Assembly (NCBI GenBank): GCA_934488695.1
Contig: CAKSSH010000006.1
Span: 1-49,092 of the forward strand
Length of the DNA stretch: 49,092 bases
Direction: 5' to 3'
Source of the DNA: an uncultured Oscillospiraceae bacterium
GTDB taxonomy: Bacteria; Bacillota; Clostridia; Oscillospirales; Ruminococcaceae
How positions within the stretch are numbered: position 1 is the first letter of the stretch; every line of letters starts with the position of its first letter. The notes beneath the pieces were generated by a model. That model did not search any database, was not told the origin of the DNA, and worked only from the letters and a program-made list of their open reading frames with translations. Position numbers and translations under genes: made by a program. This document shows positions 24,206-32,047 of this stretch, one piece after another.

Positions 24206-24237
24206 TTTTATTAAAGGGTTACGATGGAGGCATTTGT

Positions 24238-25152
24238 ATGGCGATTTTACTGGCGGCGGATATCGGCGGCAGCAAAACGGCGCTTCGGGTTTTTCGGGAG
24301 GACGGAAAGGTATTGGCTGTTCGCAATGCCTGCGGCGCAGGGTTTTCGCAGGACAGCTGCGAGGACATTCCGGCACTTTCCGAGGCGCTGACGGCGTTGG
24401 TGCGAGAGTTTCCGGACATTGCGGCGACGGCGGTCAATCTCGGTGGAAAAAACCGGGAGCAGATCGAGTCGATTTTCAGAAAAGCGTTGCCCGGAACGCG
24501 ACTGGCAGTTTACCGGGAATCGGAGGCGGCAGCTGCGCTGGCATTCGGTCAAAAGGTCGATGCGCCGGTGGTGCTGCTTGCCGGGACCGGGACGATTGCG
24601 GTGGCTGCTGCCGAAAACGGCGTTGTTATCGGAGGCGGCTGGGGCGCCAACATCGGAGACGGTGGTTCAGGCTACGATATCGGCTTGGAAACGCTGCGCT
24701 ATTGTCTTTGCTGCTTGGACAGACAGGAGCCGCTGTCACCGCTGGTGCAACAGGTGACAGGGGAATCACAGCCGCTTTGCGTAACGTCGGCAGAGGCGTA
24801 TTGTGTGGCACGAGACGCTGTTCGTCAGCGGCTACAGCCGTTTGATCGTGCGCATATTGCGTCGCTGACAAGGATTTGTGCACAGCATGCGGCCGCCGGA
24901 GAAGCCGACGCACTGATGATTTTTCGGGAAGCGGGTCTGCGTATGGGGCGACTGGTGGCAGACACTGCTCGCAAGGCGGGTCATCGGTCTCTTTCGGGGG
25001 TTGCCGTGTCGGGCGGACTTTGTAATATTCGTGCTTTTTTCAGTGAAACCTTTCAGGACACGGTACAGGAGGTTTTGCCGACAGAGCGGTTTATTTATTC
25101 GGCAGACGGCGTGCTTCAGGGGGCCTGCATTTTGGCCCGGCAGCTGCTTTAA
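24238..25152 (+). CDS. BadF/BadG/BcrA/BcrD-family amino-sugar kinase
   Basis: 304 aa, ASKHA fold: phosphate-1 motif LLAADIGGSKTALRVF, VLLAGTGTIAVAAAENG, the signature GGGWGANIGDGGSGYDIG and the adenosine motif GVAVSGGLCN near the end. The family includes human-type GlcNAc kinase and bacterial glucosamine or MurNAc kinases. Followed by nanE and murQ, it probably phosphorylates ManNAc, GlcNAc or MurNAc at C6 in the cytoplasm. That implies uptake by a non-PTS transporter, which is not in this window. First gene of the operon. Confidence 0.88.
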   Translation: MAILLAADIGGSKTALRVFREDGKVLAVRNACGAGFSQDSCEDIPALSEALTALVREFPDIAATAVNLGGKNREQIESIFRKALPGTRLAVYRESEAAAALAFGQKVDAPVVLLAGTGTIAVAAAENGVVIGGGWGANIGDGGSGYDIGLETLRYCLCCLDRQEPLSPLVQQVTGESQPLCVTSAEAYCVARDAVRQRLQPFDRAHIASLTRICAQHAAAGEADALMIFREAGLRMGRLVADTARKAGHRSLSGVAVSGGLCNIRAFFSETFQDTVQEVLPTERFIYSADGVLQGACILARQLL

Positions 25153-25175
25153 TTATATTAAAGGGGGAGTTTTAG

Positions 25176-25868
25176 TTGTTTCCGAAGGGGTTAATTGTTT
25201 CCTGCCAGGCATTGGAGGGGAATCCGTTTCGTAATTCCGAGGGCCTTGCCATGATGGCGGCGGCAGCCGAAATCGGCGGAGCTGCAGCTATCCGCGCTAA
25301 TGGGGTGGAGGATATTCGTGCTATTCGTGCTCGAGTAAAAATTCCGATTATCGGGATAGATAAAAAGAAGGACGCTACCGGTCGGACTGTTATCAGCCCG
25401 GATTTTGAGGGTACTTCGGCAGTAGCAGCGGCGGGCGCGGATATTATCGCGCTGGATGCCACCTTTTTTCACAGCGATATTCGGTTGGATCCGGCAGAAC
25501 ATATCCGCCGAATCCATGAGCAGCTGCAACGTCCGGTGATGGCAGATATCAGCACGGCTGCTGAGGCACGCGCTGCGGCACAGGCCGGCGCGGACGCAAT
25601 TTCCACGACGCTGGCGGGCTACATTCCGGGAGCGCTGCACAGCGATGAAGAGCTGTATCAGCCGAATTTTGCGCTTTTACAGGAAATTTTGGATATGCAT
25701 TTGCCGCTGTCTGTGATTGCTGAGGGGCGTTTTTGGCGCGCTGAAGATGTTGTTCGCGCGTTTCAAATGGGAATTGACGGCATGGTAATCGGAAAGGCTA
25801 TTACCAATCCGATGGCCATTACACGGTACTTTATTCAGGCGATTCGGAAAGGCGGGAATCAGATATGA
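25176..25868 (+). CDS. nanE: N-acetylmannosamine-6-phosphate 2-epimerase
   Basis: 230 aa, starting at TTG 25176 after AAAGGGGGAG. TIM barrel with NanE signatures: GLIVSCQALEGNPF, AAAIRANGVEDIRAIR, IPIIGIDKK, IIALDATF, VMADISTAAEA, ISTTLAGYIPG and VIAEGRFWRAEDV. It converts ManNAc-6-P to GlcNAc-6-P. nanA (sialate lyase) is absent here, so sialic acid use is not demonstrated. It overlaps the murQ start by four bases. Confidence 0.94.
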   Translation: MFPKGLIVSCQALEGNPFRNSEGLAMMAAAAEIGGAAAIRANGVEDIRAIRARVKIPIIGIDKKKDATGRTVISPDFEGTSAVAAAGADIIALDATFFHSDIRLDPAEHIRRIHEQLQRPVMADISTAAEARAAAQAGADAISTTLAGYIPGALHSDEELYQPNFALLQEILDMHLPLSVIAEGRFWRAEDVVRAFQMGIDGMVIGKAITNPMAITRYFIQAIRKGGNQI

Positions 25869-26680
25869 GTCAGTCGACCGAAGCATTAAACGAGGCACGC
25901 CGCCATTTGTCGGAGGGCACGACCGAGGAGGTTTTGCGGGCCATTAACGATGAGGATGCCACGGTGGCCGGTGTTGTTGCCGGCTGTATTCCGCAGGTGG
26001 CACAACTGGTGGACGCTGCGGTGACCTCACTGAAAGCGGGCGGCCGTATTTTCTATTGCGGCGCAGGTACCAGCGGTCGTTTGGCCGTAGCTGACGCAGC
26101 CGAATGTCCGCCGACCTATGGGGTGGCTTCCGAAACGGTGCAGGCTGTGATTGCCGGCGGTGCCGGCGCAATTGTCAATGCAGCCGAGGGCTGCGAGGAT
26201 GATGAGGCGGCCGGACAAAAAGCTTTTTCGGATGCGGGTTGCCGCGCCGGGGATGTTGTTATCGGCATTTCAGCGGCCGGAAATGCACCGTTTGTCTGCG
26301 CTTTCCTTGAAAAGGCCAAAGAAGCCGGCTGTGTCACCGGCGCAATCACCAACAATGAAAACACCCGTCTGAGTCGGATTGCCGACGTGACGGTTATGGC
26401 GCTGACCGGGCCGGAGGTTGTCAGTGGATCTACCCGGATGAAGGCGGGGACGTCTCAAAAAATGATTTTGAATATGTTCTCGACTGCGGTTTTTGTCAGG
26501 ATGGGTTATGTTTTCGGAAATTACATGGTGAACATGAAGGTTTCCAACAGCAAGCTTCGCCGGCGCGCCGTGTCGATTGTGATGGCATTGACCGGTCTTG
26601 ATGAGGCGGGCGCAATCGCACTTTTGGAGCAGCATGACTTTTTTGTGCGCGGAGCACTGGAGAGTTTTTTTCAAAAATAA
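25865..26680 (+). CDS. murQ: N-acetylmuramic acid 6-phosphate etherase
   Basis: 271 aa SIS-domain lyase: IFYCGAGTSGRLAVADAAEC, PPTYGV, VIGISAAGNAPFV, and the family signature EVVSGSTRMKAGTSQKMILN. It cleaves MurNAc-6-P to GlcNAc-6-P and D-lactate in peptidoglycan recycling. It is a little shorter than E. coli MurQ (about 298 aa), ending soon after the TRMKAG helix bundle without the usual longer tail. Together with NanE, two amino sugars converge on GlcNAc-6-P here. Confidence 0.94.
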   Translation: MSQSTEALNEARRHLSEGTTEEVLRAINDEDATVAGVVAGCIPQVAQLVDAAVTSLKAGGRIFYCGAGTSGRLAVADAAECPPTYGVASETVQAVIAGGAGAIVNAAEGCEDDEAAGQKAFSDAGCRAGDVVIGISAAGNAPFVCAFLEKAKEAGCVTGAITNNENTRLSRIADVTVMALTGPEVVSGSTRMKAGTSQKMILNMFSTAVFVRMGYVFGNYMVNMKVSNSKLRRRAVSIVMALTGLDEAGAIALLEQHDFFVRGALESFFQK

Positions 26681-26711
26681 TGGGGCACGCCCCGGAAAAG
26701 AGGAAAGCAAG

Positions 26712-28826
26712 ATGAAAGCAGAAATTGCAGCCGGAAGGTTTTTGACCGGAGCGATGTATGCCCCTTTCTGTCGAACGCTTGCCGCGCCGATGGAGGAGTG
26801 GGACAGCGATTTTAAAAAGATGGCAGAGTGCGGCTTTACCTGCGCGCATGGCTTTGCCGAATGGCATGATATTGAGTACGAAAAAGGAAAATTTGATTTT
26901 ACAGCCATTGATCATATGGTAGATTGTGCGCACCGTAACGGGATTGTTCCCATCATCAATATTGCAACGCAAAACAGCGTCGGCTTTTATTCGCCGCGCT
27001 GGTTGATGGAGGAATTTCGCGGGACAGGACGCGGCTTTGTAGACAGTAATGACGGGCAGATGGTACAGGGACAGTATACCGTTCCTTGTATTGACGACCC
27101 GGTTTACGGCGCCTACGCCCGGCGATACCTTGCGGCAGTTGCCCGGCACTTTGCCGGCGATGAGCGCGTCGGCGGTTATGTGTTGTGGGGAGAGCCGGTG
27201 TTGATGCGTCCCGGGCATTGGGAGGCTGCGATCTGCTATTGTGAGCATACCGTTCGGAAATTCCGCGGCTGGCTGCGTCAACGCTATGGGAATATTGAGG
27301 CGCTGAATGCGGCATGGTGCACCGAGGGGCCGTCGGACTACATTGATTTTGAGCAGGTTTGTCCGCCGACCGGGGCTTGCCGTCAGCTGGGCGGTTTCGT
27401 ATCTTGGGATGATTTTCGGGAATTTATGGAGCAGAATTTGGCCGACCATATCAAGGCGGCGGACCGTATTTTCAAAGAAAACGGCGCAATGCAGCCGACA
27501 ATTTGTGAAATGCTGACCGGAATTCATAACAGTATTGATTCGTGGAAGCTGGCACAATGCACCGATATTATCGGTACCAGCTGTTTTGAGCGGCCCGGGC
27601 GGATTTCGGCACTCTATATGAGCATGGCGGACAGTATGGCAAAGGCGCTTGATAAGACCACCTTCGGCGTTGAGGCCAGCGGCGCTTCGGTACGGTACAT
27701 GGGGGTGCGTTCCCCTTCGGCCAATGAGCTTTGTACCACGCTTTTACAGCGGGCGGCACACGGTGTTCGGGGGCTGATGTACTGGACCTGGCGTCCACGC
27801 TTGAGCGACACAGAGGGGAACGATTTCGGCATGGTACGGCCGGACGGAAAGGTGTTGCCTAAAACGCGGGAGCTTGGTGAGCGGGCTGCGGCGTTTTCTC
27901 AGCTGTATCCGATTTACGAAAGATCGCAGCGCACGGCTCAGGTGGCGATCTTTTCCTCTCAGTCCATTAACCACCTGATGGATCATGAAAACATGACCGG
28001 CAATTATATCAATGCGTTGATCGGCGCCAATTATATGATGCAGGATCTGCATGTCAATGCCGATTTCATTTGTGAAAAAGAAATCTTGCGCGGCTCTTTG
28101 CAGAAGTATCGGGTGCTGCTGCTGCCCTGCTCTTATATTTTGTCGCCTGAGGCGGCGGCGGAAATTGAACAGTTTGTTAAAAACGGCGGCCTTTTGATTG
28201 CGGATTACCTTCTTGCCGACAAAATGCCGGGCGGCATTTGTTATATGTCCCTGCCGGGCGGCGGCTTGGATCGAGTATTCGGCATTGAACGCGATGATAT
28301 TCTGCTTTTAGAGCACAAAAGTCAGGTTTGCGAAAACAGTTGGGGCGCCCGTATCAACAGTGTATTGGAGCTGGTTTCGCTCACCGGGGCAGAGTCGCTG
28401 TGCGATTTTTCGGACGGTGTTCCGTTGGTGACCCGCTGTACTTACGGAAAGGGGCAGGCGGTTTACATCTGTTCGCAATTTTTCTCGGGTTATATCGCAT
28501 CCCCCGGAGTGGCAATGCGGGAAAGTCTGTTGCCGTTTTTGCGGCAGGCAGGAATCGTGCCGCATACCCGTTTGCTGTCTGCGGATGCCGAGGAGCAAAG
28601 CGCACTGATTACAACGGCGCTTTTTGAAAAGGCGGGCGGTGCTCTGTCTGCTTTGACGGTGAGTAATACTGCCTTTCCGGCGCTTGAGGAGACGGTGTGT
28701 CTTCCTGCCGGGGAATGGCAGGTCTTTAAAAAGGACGCAGCCTTTCGGCTGGAAAGCGACGGGGACGAAAGTCGGGTCACATTAACGCTTGAGGGCTTTG
28801 AAAGTGCAGTTATTTACCGCCGATAG
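26712..28826 (+). CDS. GH42-like beta-galactosidase (clan GH-A)
   Basis: 704 aa from ATG 26712 (AGAGGAAAG upstream). Residues about 1-385 form a TIM barrel like GH42 (AECGFTCAHGFAEWHDIEYE, ARRYLAAVARHFAGDERVGG, RGLMYWTWRPRLSD). Residues 400-630 form the trimerisation/flavodoxin-like domain (LLLPCSYILSPEAAAEIEQF, GGLLIADY), then a small beta domain. At the acid/base position the usual Asn-Glu reads Gly-Glu (VLWGEPVLM), and the candidate nucleophile is in FGVEASGAS. No signal peptide, so it is cytoplasmic. Located in an amino-sugar operon, it may split galactosyl- or hexosaminyl-disaccharides. Confidence 0.82.
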   Translation: MKAEIAAGRFLTGAMYAPFCRTLAAPMEEWDSDFKKMAECGFTCAHGFAEWHDIEYEKGKFDFTAIDHMVDCAHRNGIVPIINIATQNSVGFYSPRWLMEEFRGTGRGFVDSNDGQMVQGQYTVPCIDDPVYGAYARRYLAAVARHFAGDERVGGYVLWGEPVLMRPGHWEAAICYCEHTVRKFRGWLRQRYGNIEALNAAWCTEGPSDYIDFEQVCPPTGACRQLGGFVSWDDFREFMEQNLADHIKAADRIFKENGAMQPTICEMLTGIHNSIDSWKLAQCTDIIGTSCFERPGRISALYMSMADSMAKALDKTTFGVEASGASVRYMGVRSPSANELCTTLLQRAAHGVRGLMYWTWRPRLSDTEGNDFGMVRPDGKVLPKTRELGERAAAFSQLYPIYERSQRTAQVAIFSSQSINHLMDHENMTGNYINALIGANYMMQDLHVNADFICEKEILRGSLQKYRVLLLPCSYILSPEAAAEIEQFVKNGGLLIADYLLADKMPGGICYMSLPGGGLDRVFGIERDDILLLEHKSQVCENSWGARINSVLELVSLTGAESLCDFSDGVPLVTRCTYGKGQAVYICSQFFSGYIASPGVAMRESLLPFLRQAGIVPHTRLLSADAEEQSALITTALFEKAGGALSALTVSNTAFPALEETVCLPAGEWQVFKKDAAFRLESDGDESRVTLTLEGFESAVIYRR

Positions 28827-28835
28827 GATTAAAAA

Positions 28836-28873
28836 GTCCGGCCTCCGCCGAAAGCGGGGGCCGGGCTTCTTTT
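28836..28873 (+). terminator. Terminator of the amino-sugar operon
   Basis: A 13-bp GC-rich stem (28836-28848 / 28854-28866) with loop CGAAA is followed by TTCTTTT. Confidence 0.88.
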
Positions 28874-28956
28874 GCAAAAGCTTTGATAGTACGGTAAGGG
28901 CGACTGCCGAAAATGGGCGGGCACAAAAGCGGAAAACCGAGCCTTGATTACCGCAG

Positions 28957-30099
28957 CTACAAGACCGGGTAAAAACAAATGTCGCTGAGCTGAATGGCGG
29001 TTTGAGAAAACCGATCCTCCGGCAGAAAAGGCGGAGGGGATTCCAGGGTTAGAACCGAGTCATATCGCAACTCTTCCATTTCGGCCAACGGTAGTGACAG
29101 CGTGGCGACCGTACCGCGGCCCTCTTCGCTTTTAAGATGAAAGCTGCCGCCGTGGGAGGCAATATAATTTTTGCTGATATAAAGCCCCAATCCCAGCCCG
29201 GGAATAAAACGCTCCCGGTGCGAGTAGGTGAAAAACGGAGTGCCGACCCGGCAAAGAATGTCACGGGGCATGCCGGCACCTTTATCGGCAACACTCAAAA
29301 CAACATTTCGCCCGATTCGGCGCAGCGATACGGTAATCTCGTTTCCGTCTCGGGTATATTTAATGCTGTTAAGCAGCAGGTTGCTTAACACAAATTCCAT
29401 TCGGACGAGATTGATTTCCACCGGCAGCGCTCCGTCTTCTTCGATATGAAGATGAACAGGCACCCGGTTTTTGTTATCCATACGCACAACAGCGCGGATA
29501 AATTGCGTGATAAAATCCGAAAAATCCATCAAATGAAAGTCGGTATGGTCATTATGCTGAGACAACTGCAGGGCGCGGGAAAGATTCCCGGAGGCTCGCA
29601 GCAGCTGGTAACAGTTTTGGTTGATGCTGTTAATATATTCGCAGAAACGATCCGAAAGCTCGGGATCCGGCAGGTTGGACAGTGCATATATAGAGGTAAA
29701 CATCAAGGTCAGCCGGTCACGCAGCTCGCGGTTGAGAGCCAGCTGGCATCCCTCCGCATATCGTTTTTCGGACTCGTTTTCCGATTCGGGCGAAAACAGC
29801 AGAGCGGCTCCGCAGAATTTCTGCTCCGAAAACAGCGCCTGTAGAGTAAGCTCGGCATTTTTGCGACCGGGCAGGTCGTGCAGCAGCCGGTAGCTTTTTT
29901 CAGCCTCCAGGTAATTGCGCAGCGTTTTAAAATCCACATCCGAAAAAAGCAGACAGAGCTGAACGGGATCCTCAAAACAGGGAAAACTTTTCCGAAGCGT
30001 TTCGTTGATATAGGTGACCTTAAACGTATCACTGAGCAGAGCAAAGCACAGCGCAGAGGACGCAAAGGTTTTTTTTAGGACCTCGGCCTGACCGTTCAC
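28957..30099 (-). CDS. Soluble histidine-kinase-like sensor protein
   Basis: 380 aa, GTG start at 30099 with GGAGGG upstream. Residues 1-110 resemble a PAS-like sensor (FKVTYINETLRKSFPCFEDP, LLFSP). A helical DHp-like part follows, then a complete HATPase domain: N box LSNLLLNSIKYTRDG, G1 VADKGAGMP, F box GTPFFTY, G2 IPGLGLGLYISKNYIASHGG. At the expected H-box the sequence is ALNRELRDRLTLMF, with no His where HELRTPL-type motifs carry it. There are no membrane segments and no response regulator nearby. It could be a pseudo-kinase, or use another residue. Confidence 0.8.
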   Translation of the reverse strand: MNGQAEVLKKTFASSALCFALLSDTFKVTYINETLRKSFPCFEDPVQLCLLFSDVDFKTLRNYLEAEKSYRLLHDLPGRKNAELTLQALFSEQKFCGAALLFSPESENESEKRYAEGCQLALNRELRDRLTLMFTSIYALSNLPDPELSDRFCEYINSINQNCYQLLRASGNLSRALQLSQHNDHTDFHLMDFSDFITQFIRAVVRMDNKNRVPVHLHIEEDGALPVEINLVRMEFVLSNLLLNSIKYTRDGNEITVSLRRIGRNVVLSVADKGAGMPRDILCRVGTPFFTYSHRERFIPGLGLGLYISKNYIASHGGSFHLKSEEGRGTVATLSLPLAEMEELRYDSVLTLESPPPFLPEDRFSQTAIQLSDICFYPVL

Positions 30100-30276
30100 A
30101 AACGTCCCTCCTTCCGAAAAATAAGCACATTTACATTATAATCTGTTCTTTTGCTTTTTTCAACAAAATAATCTGTTTTTTGACGATAAACTCCATAGAA
30201 TTTTCTTGTTAAAAGTTTGTCATTTTTATCAATGCGCACAATTTTTGAAAATATTGAAAAAAATTTTTAAAAAACA

Positions 30277-30303
30277 TTGTACTTTTTTTCCATTTGTTAT
30301 AAA
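30277..30303 (+). promoter_or_regulatory. Predicted promoter of the GAPDH gene
   Basis: TTGTAC (30277-30282) and TATAAA (30298-30303) with a 15-base spacer in a very A/T-rich 240-base upstream region with A/T tracts that could act as an UP element. The match is moderate. Confidence 0.5.
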
Positions 30304-30338
30304 ATAGAAGAAGTAAAAAATTTAGGAGGTAAAATTCC

Positions 30339-31373
30339 ATGGCAGTTAAAGTTGCAATTAACGGTTTCGGCCGTATCGGCCGTCTGGCTTTTCGTCAGAT
30401 GTTTGATGCGGAGGGCTATGAGGTTGTCGCGATCAATGACCTGACCAGCCCGAAAATGTTGGCACATCTTTTGAAGTATGATACCGCGCAGGGTTCTTTT
30501 ATCGGACGCATCGGCGAGGGAAAGCATACCGTTGAGGCGACCGAGGATTCCATTATTGTTGACGGAAAAGAAATTAAGATTTATGCGTGCAAGGACGCGA
30601 ACGATTGCCCCTGGGGCAAGCTGGATGTAGACGTTGTGCTGGAGTGCACCGGTTTCTACACCTCTAAGGAAAAGTCGATGGCGCACATCAATGCCGGCGC
30701 TAAGAAGGTTGTTATTTCGGCTCCTGCCGGTAAAGACCTCAAGACAATTGTTTACAATGTAAACCATAATATTCTGACTGCGGAGGATCAGGTGATTTCG
30801 GCTGCTTCCTGCACCACCAACTGCCTGGCTCCGATGGCGGATGCGCTGAACAAGGCCTATCCGGTTGTTTCCGGTATTATGACCACGGTTCACGCCTACA
30901 CCGGCGATCAGATGATTCTGGACGGCCCGCAGCGCAAGGGCGACCTGCGTCGTGCCCGTGCCGGCGCGCAGAACATCGTTCCGAACAGCACCGGCGCTGC
31001 CAAGGCTATCGGCCTTGTTATCCCCGAGCTGAACGGCAAGCTGATCGGCGCTGCACAGAGAGTTCCTGTTCCCACCGGCTCCACCACGCTGCTGGTTGCC
31101 GTTGTTAAGGGTCGTGACATCACCAAGGAGAGCGTCAATGCTGCTATGAAGGCCGCTGCGACCGAGTCCTTCGGCTACAATGAAGAGGAAATCGTTTCTT
31201 CCGATGTTGTCGGTATGCGTTACGGCTCGCTGTTTGACGCGACCCAGACCATGGTGGCTCAGATTGATGATGACACCTATCAGGTTCAGGTTGTTTCTTG
31301 GTATGATAATGAAAATTCTTATACCAGCCAGATGGTCCGCACCATTAAGTATTTTGCCGAGCTGACCAAATAA
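30339..31373 (+). CDS. gapA: Glyceraldehyde-3-phosphate dehydrogenase, type I
   Basis: 344 aa. NAD-binding start VKVAINGFGRIGRLAFRQM, catalytic Cys in ISAASCTTNCLAPMADALN, THVHAYTGD-like TTVHAYTGDQMILDG, and WYDNENSYTSQMVRTI at the end. Strong ribosome site TTTAGGAGG. Central glycolytic enzyme. Its codon use is visibly more biased than its neighbours (AAG, CTG, ATC, GTT), as expected for a highly expressed gene. Monocistronic between its own promoter and terminator. Confidence 0.98.
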   Translation: MAVKVAINGFGRIGRLAFRQMFDAEGYEVVAINDLTSPKMLAHLLKYDTAQGSFIGRIGEGKHTVEATEDSIIVDGKEIKIYACKDANDCPWGKLDVDVVLECTGFYTSKEKSMAHINAGAKKVVISAPAGKDLKTIVYNVNHNILTAEDQVISAASCTTNCLAPMADALNKAYPVVSGIMTTVHAYTGDQMILDGPQRKGDLRRARAGAQNIVPNSTGAAKAIGLVIPELNGKLIGAAQRVPVPTGSTTLLVAVVKGRDITKESVNAAMKAAATESFGYNEEEIVSSDVVGMRYGSLFDATQTMVAQIDDDTYQVQVVSWYDNENSYTSQMVRTIKYFAELTK

Positions 31374-31386
31374 GTTTTTGCTCTAT

Positions 31387-31428
31387 AAGAGCGGGCTTTC
31401 CGAAAAGGAAAGCCCGCTCTTCTTTTTT
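31387..31428 (+). terminator. Terminator of gapA
   Basis: A 15-bp perfect stem (31387-31401 / 31407-31421) with loop GAAAA is followed by T6. Confidence 0.93.
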
Positions 31429-31473
31429 GAGAGAAGGATGAATAGAATAGTAAAAAAGCTTTGGAGGTGCCGT

Positions 31474-31944
31474 ATGAAGAAAAGCGTGGTGTTAAGGCCG
31501 ATGCCGTTTCTTTTAAATTTATTTTTGACCCTGGGCGGCGGGGCGTTGGTCGGCCTAGCAACCCGACGGAATCCGGCCTGCGAGGCGCTTTGCCGTCCAC
31601 CGTTTTCGCCGCCCGGTTGGGTGTTCGGCCTTGTTTGGAACATTCTCTATTTTTTGATGGCGGTTTCGGTCGCCTTGATCATCAGTCGGGCAGGGTGGGA
31701 CAACACAGCAACCAAGCTGTTTTACGGGCAGCTGGCGGTCAATTTGTTTTGGCCTCTTTTGTTCTTTTCTTTCGGCCAGTTGACCTTTTCGTTTGTCTGG
31801 CTTCTGCTGTTGATTGTTTTGACGGCAGCCATGCTTCGAGCCTTTTTCAAAATCAGCCCAACGGCGGGGGTGTTGCAGCTGCCGTACCTGCTTTGGCTGC
31901 TTTTTGCCGCGTATTTAAATCTCGGTTTTGCCGTGCTCAATTAA
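31474..31944 (+). CDS. tspO: TspO/MBR family membrane protein
   Basis: 156 aa from ATG 31474, with GGAGG seven bases upstream; the longer frame crosses the gapA terminator and is rejected. Five predicted helices with the family signature PPFSPPGWVFGLVWNILYFL. TspO proteins bind porphyrins or cholesterol-like ligands in membranes. The role in anaerobes is unclear. It stands between gapA and gltX. Confidence 0.93.
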   Translation: MKKSVVLRPMPFLLNLFLTLGGGALVGLATRRNPACEALCRPPFSPPGWVFGLVWNILYFLMAVSVALIISRAGWDNTATKLFYGQLAVNLFWPLLFFSFGQLTFSFVWLLLLIVLTAAMLRAFFKISPTAGVLQLPYLLWLLFAAYLNLGFAVLN

Positions 31945-31979
31945 GGGGAGGGGAAACGGCGGCGTCATGCCGAAAATTC

Positions 31980-32008
31980 TTGACAATAATGGGAATAAGC
32001 GATAAAAT
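31980..32008 (+). promoter_or_regulatory. Predicted promoter of gltX
   Basis: TTGACA (31980-31985) and TAAAAT (32003-32008) with a 17-base spacer, 40 bases before gltX. No T-box is visible. Confidence 0.75.
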
Positions 32009-32047
32009 GTATTAACGGTATATTTATTTTGAGGACGGAGAAAAATT

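Noticed and set aside
26270..27557. Long minus-strand frames of 212 and 353 codons across murQ and the GH42-like gene
   Set aside because: Both are antisense to genes with clear catalytic motifs; they reflect the codon bias of the real strand.
31461..32015. 184-codon plus-strand frame overlapping tspO
   Set aside because: TspO in another frame has the PPGWVF signature and a GGAGG site; this frame has neither.
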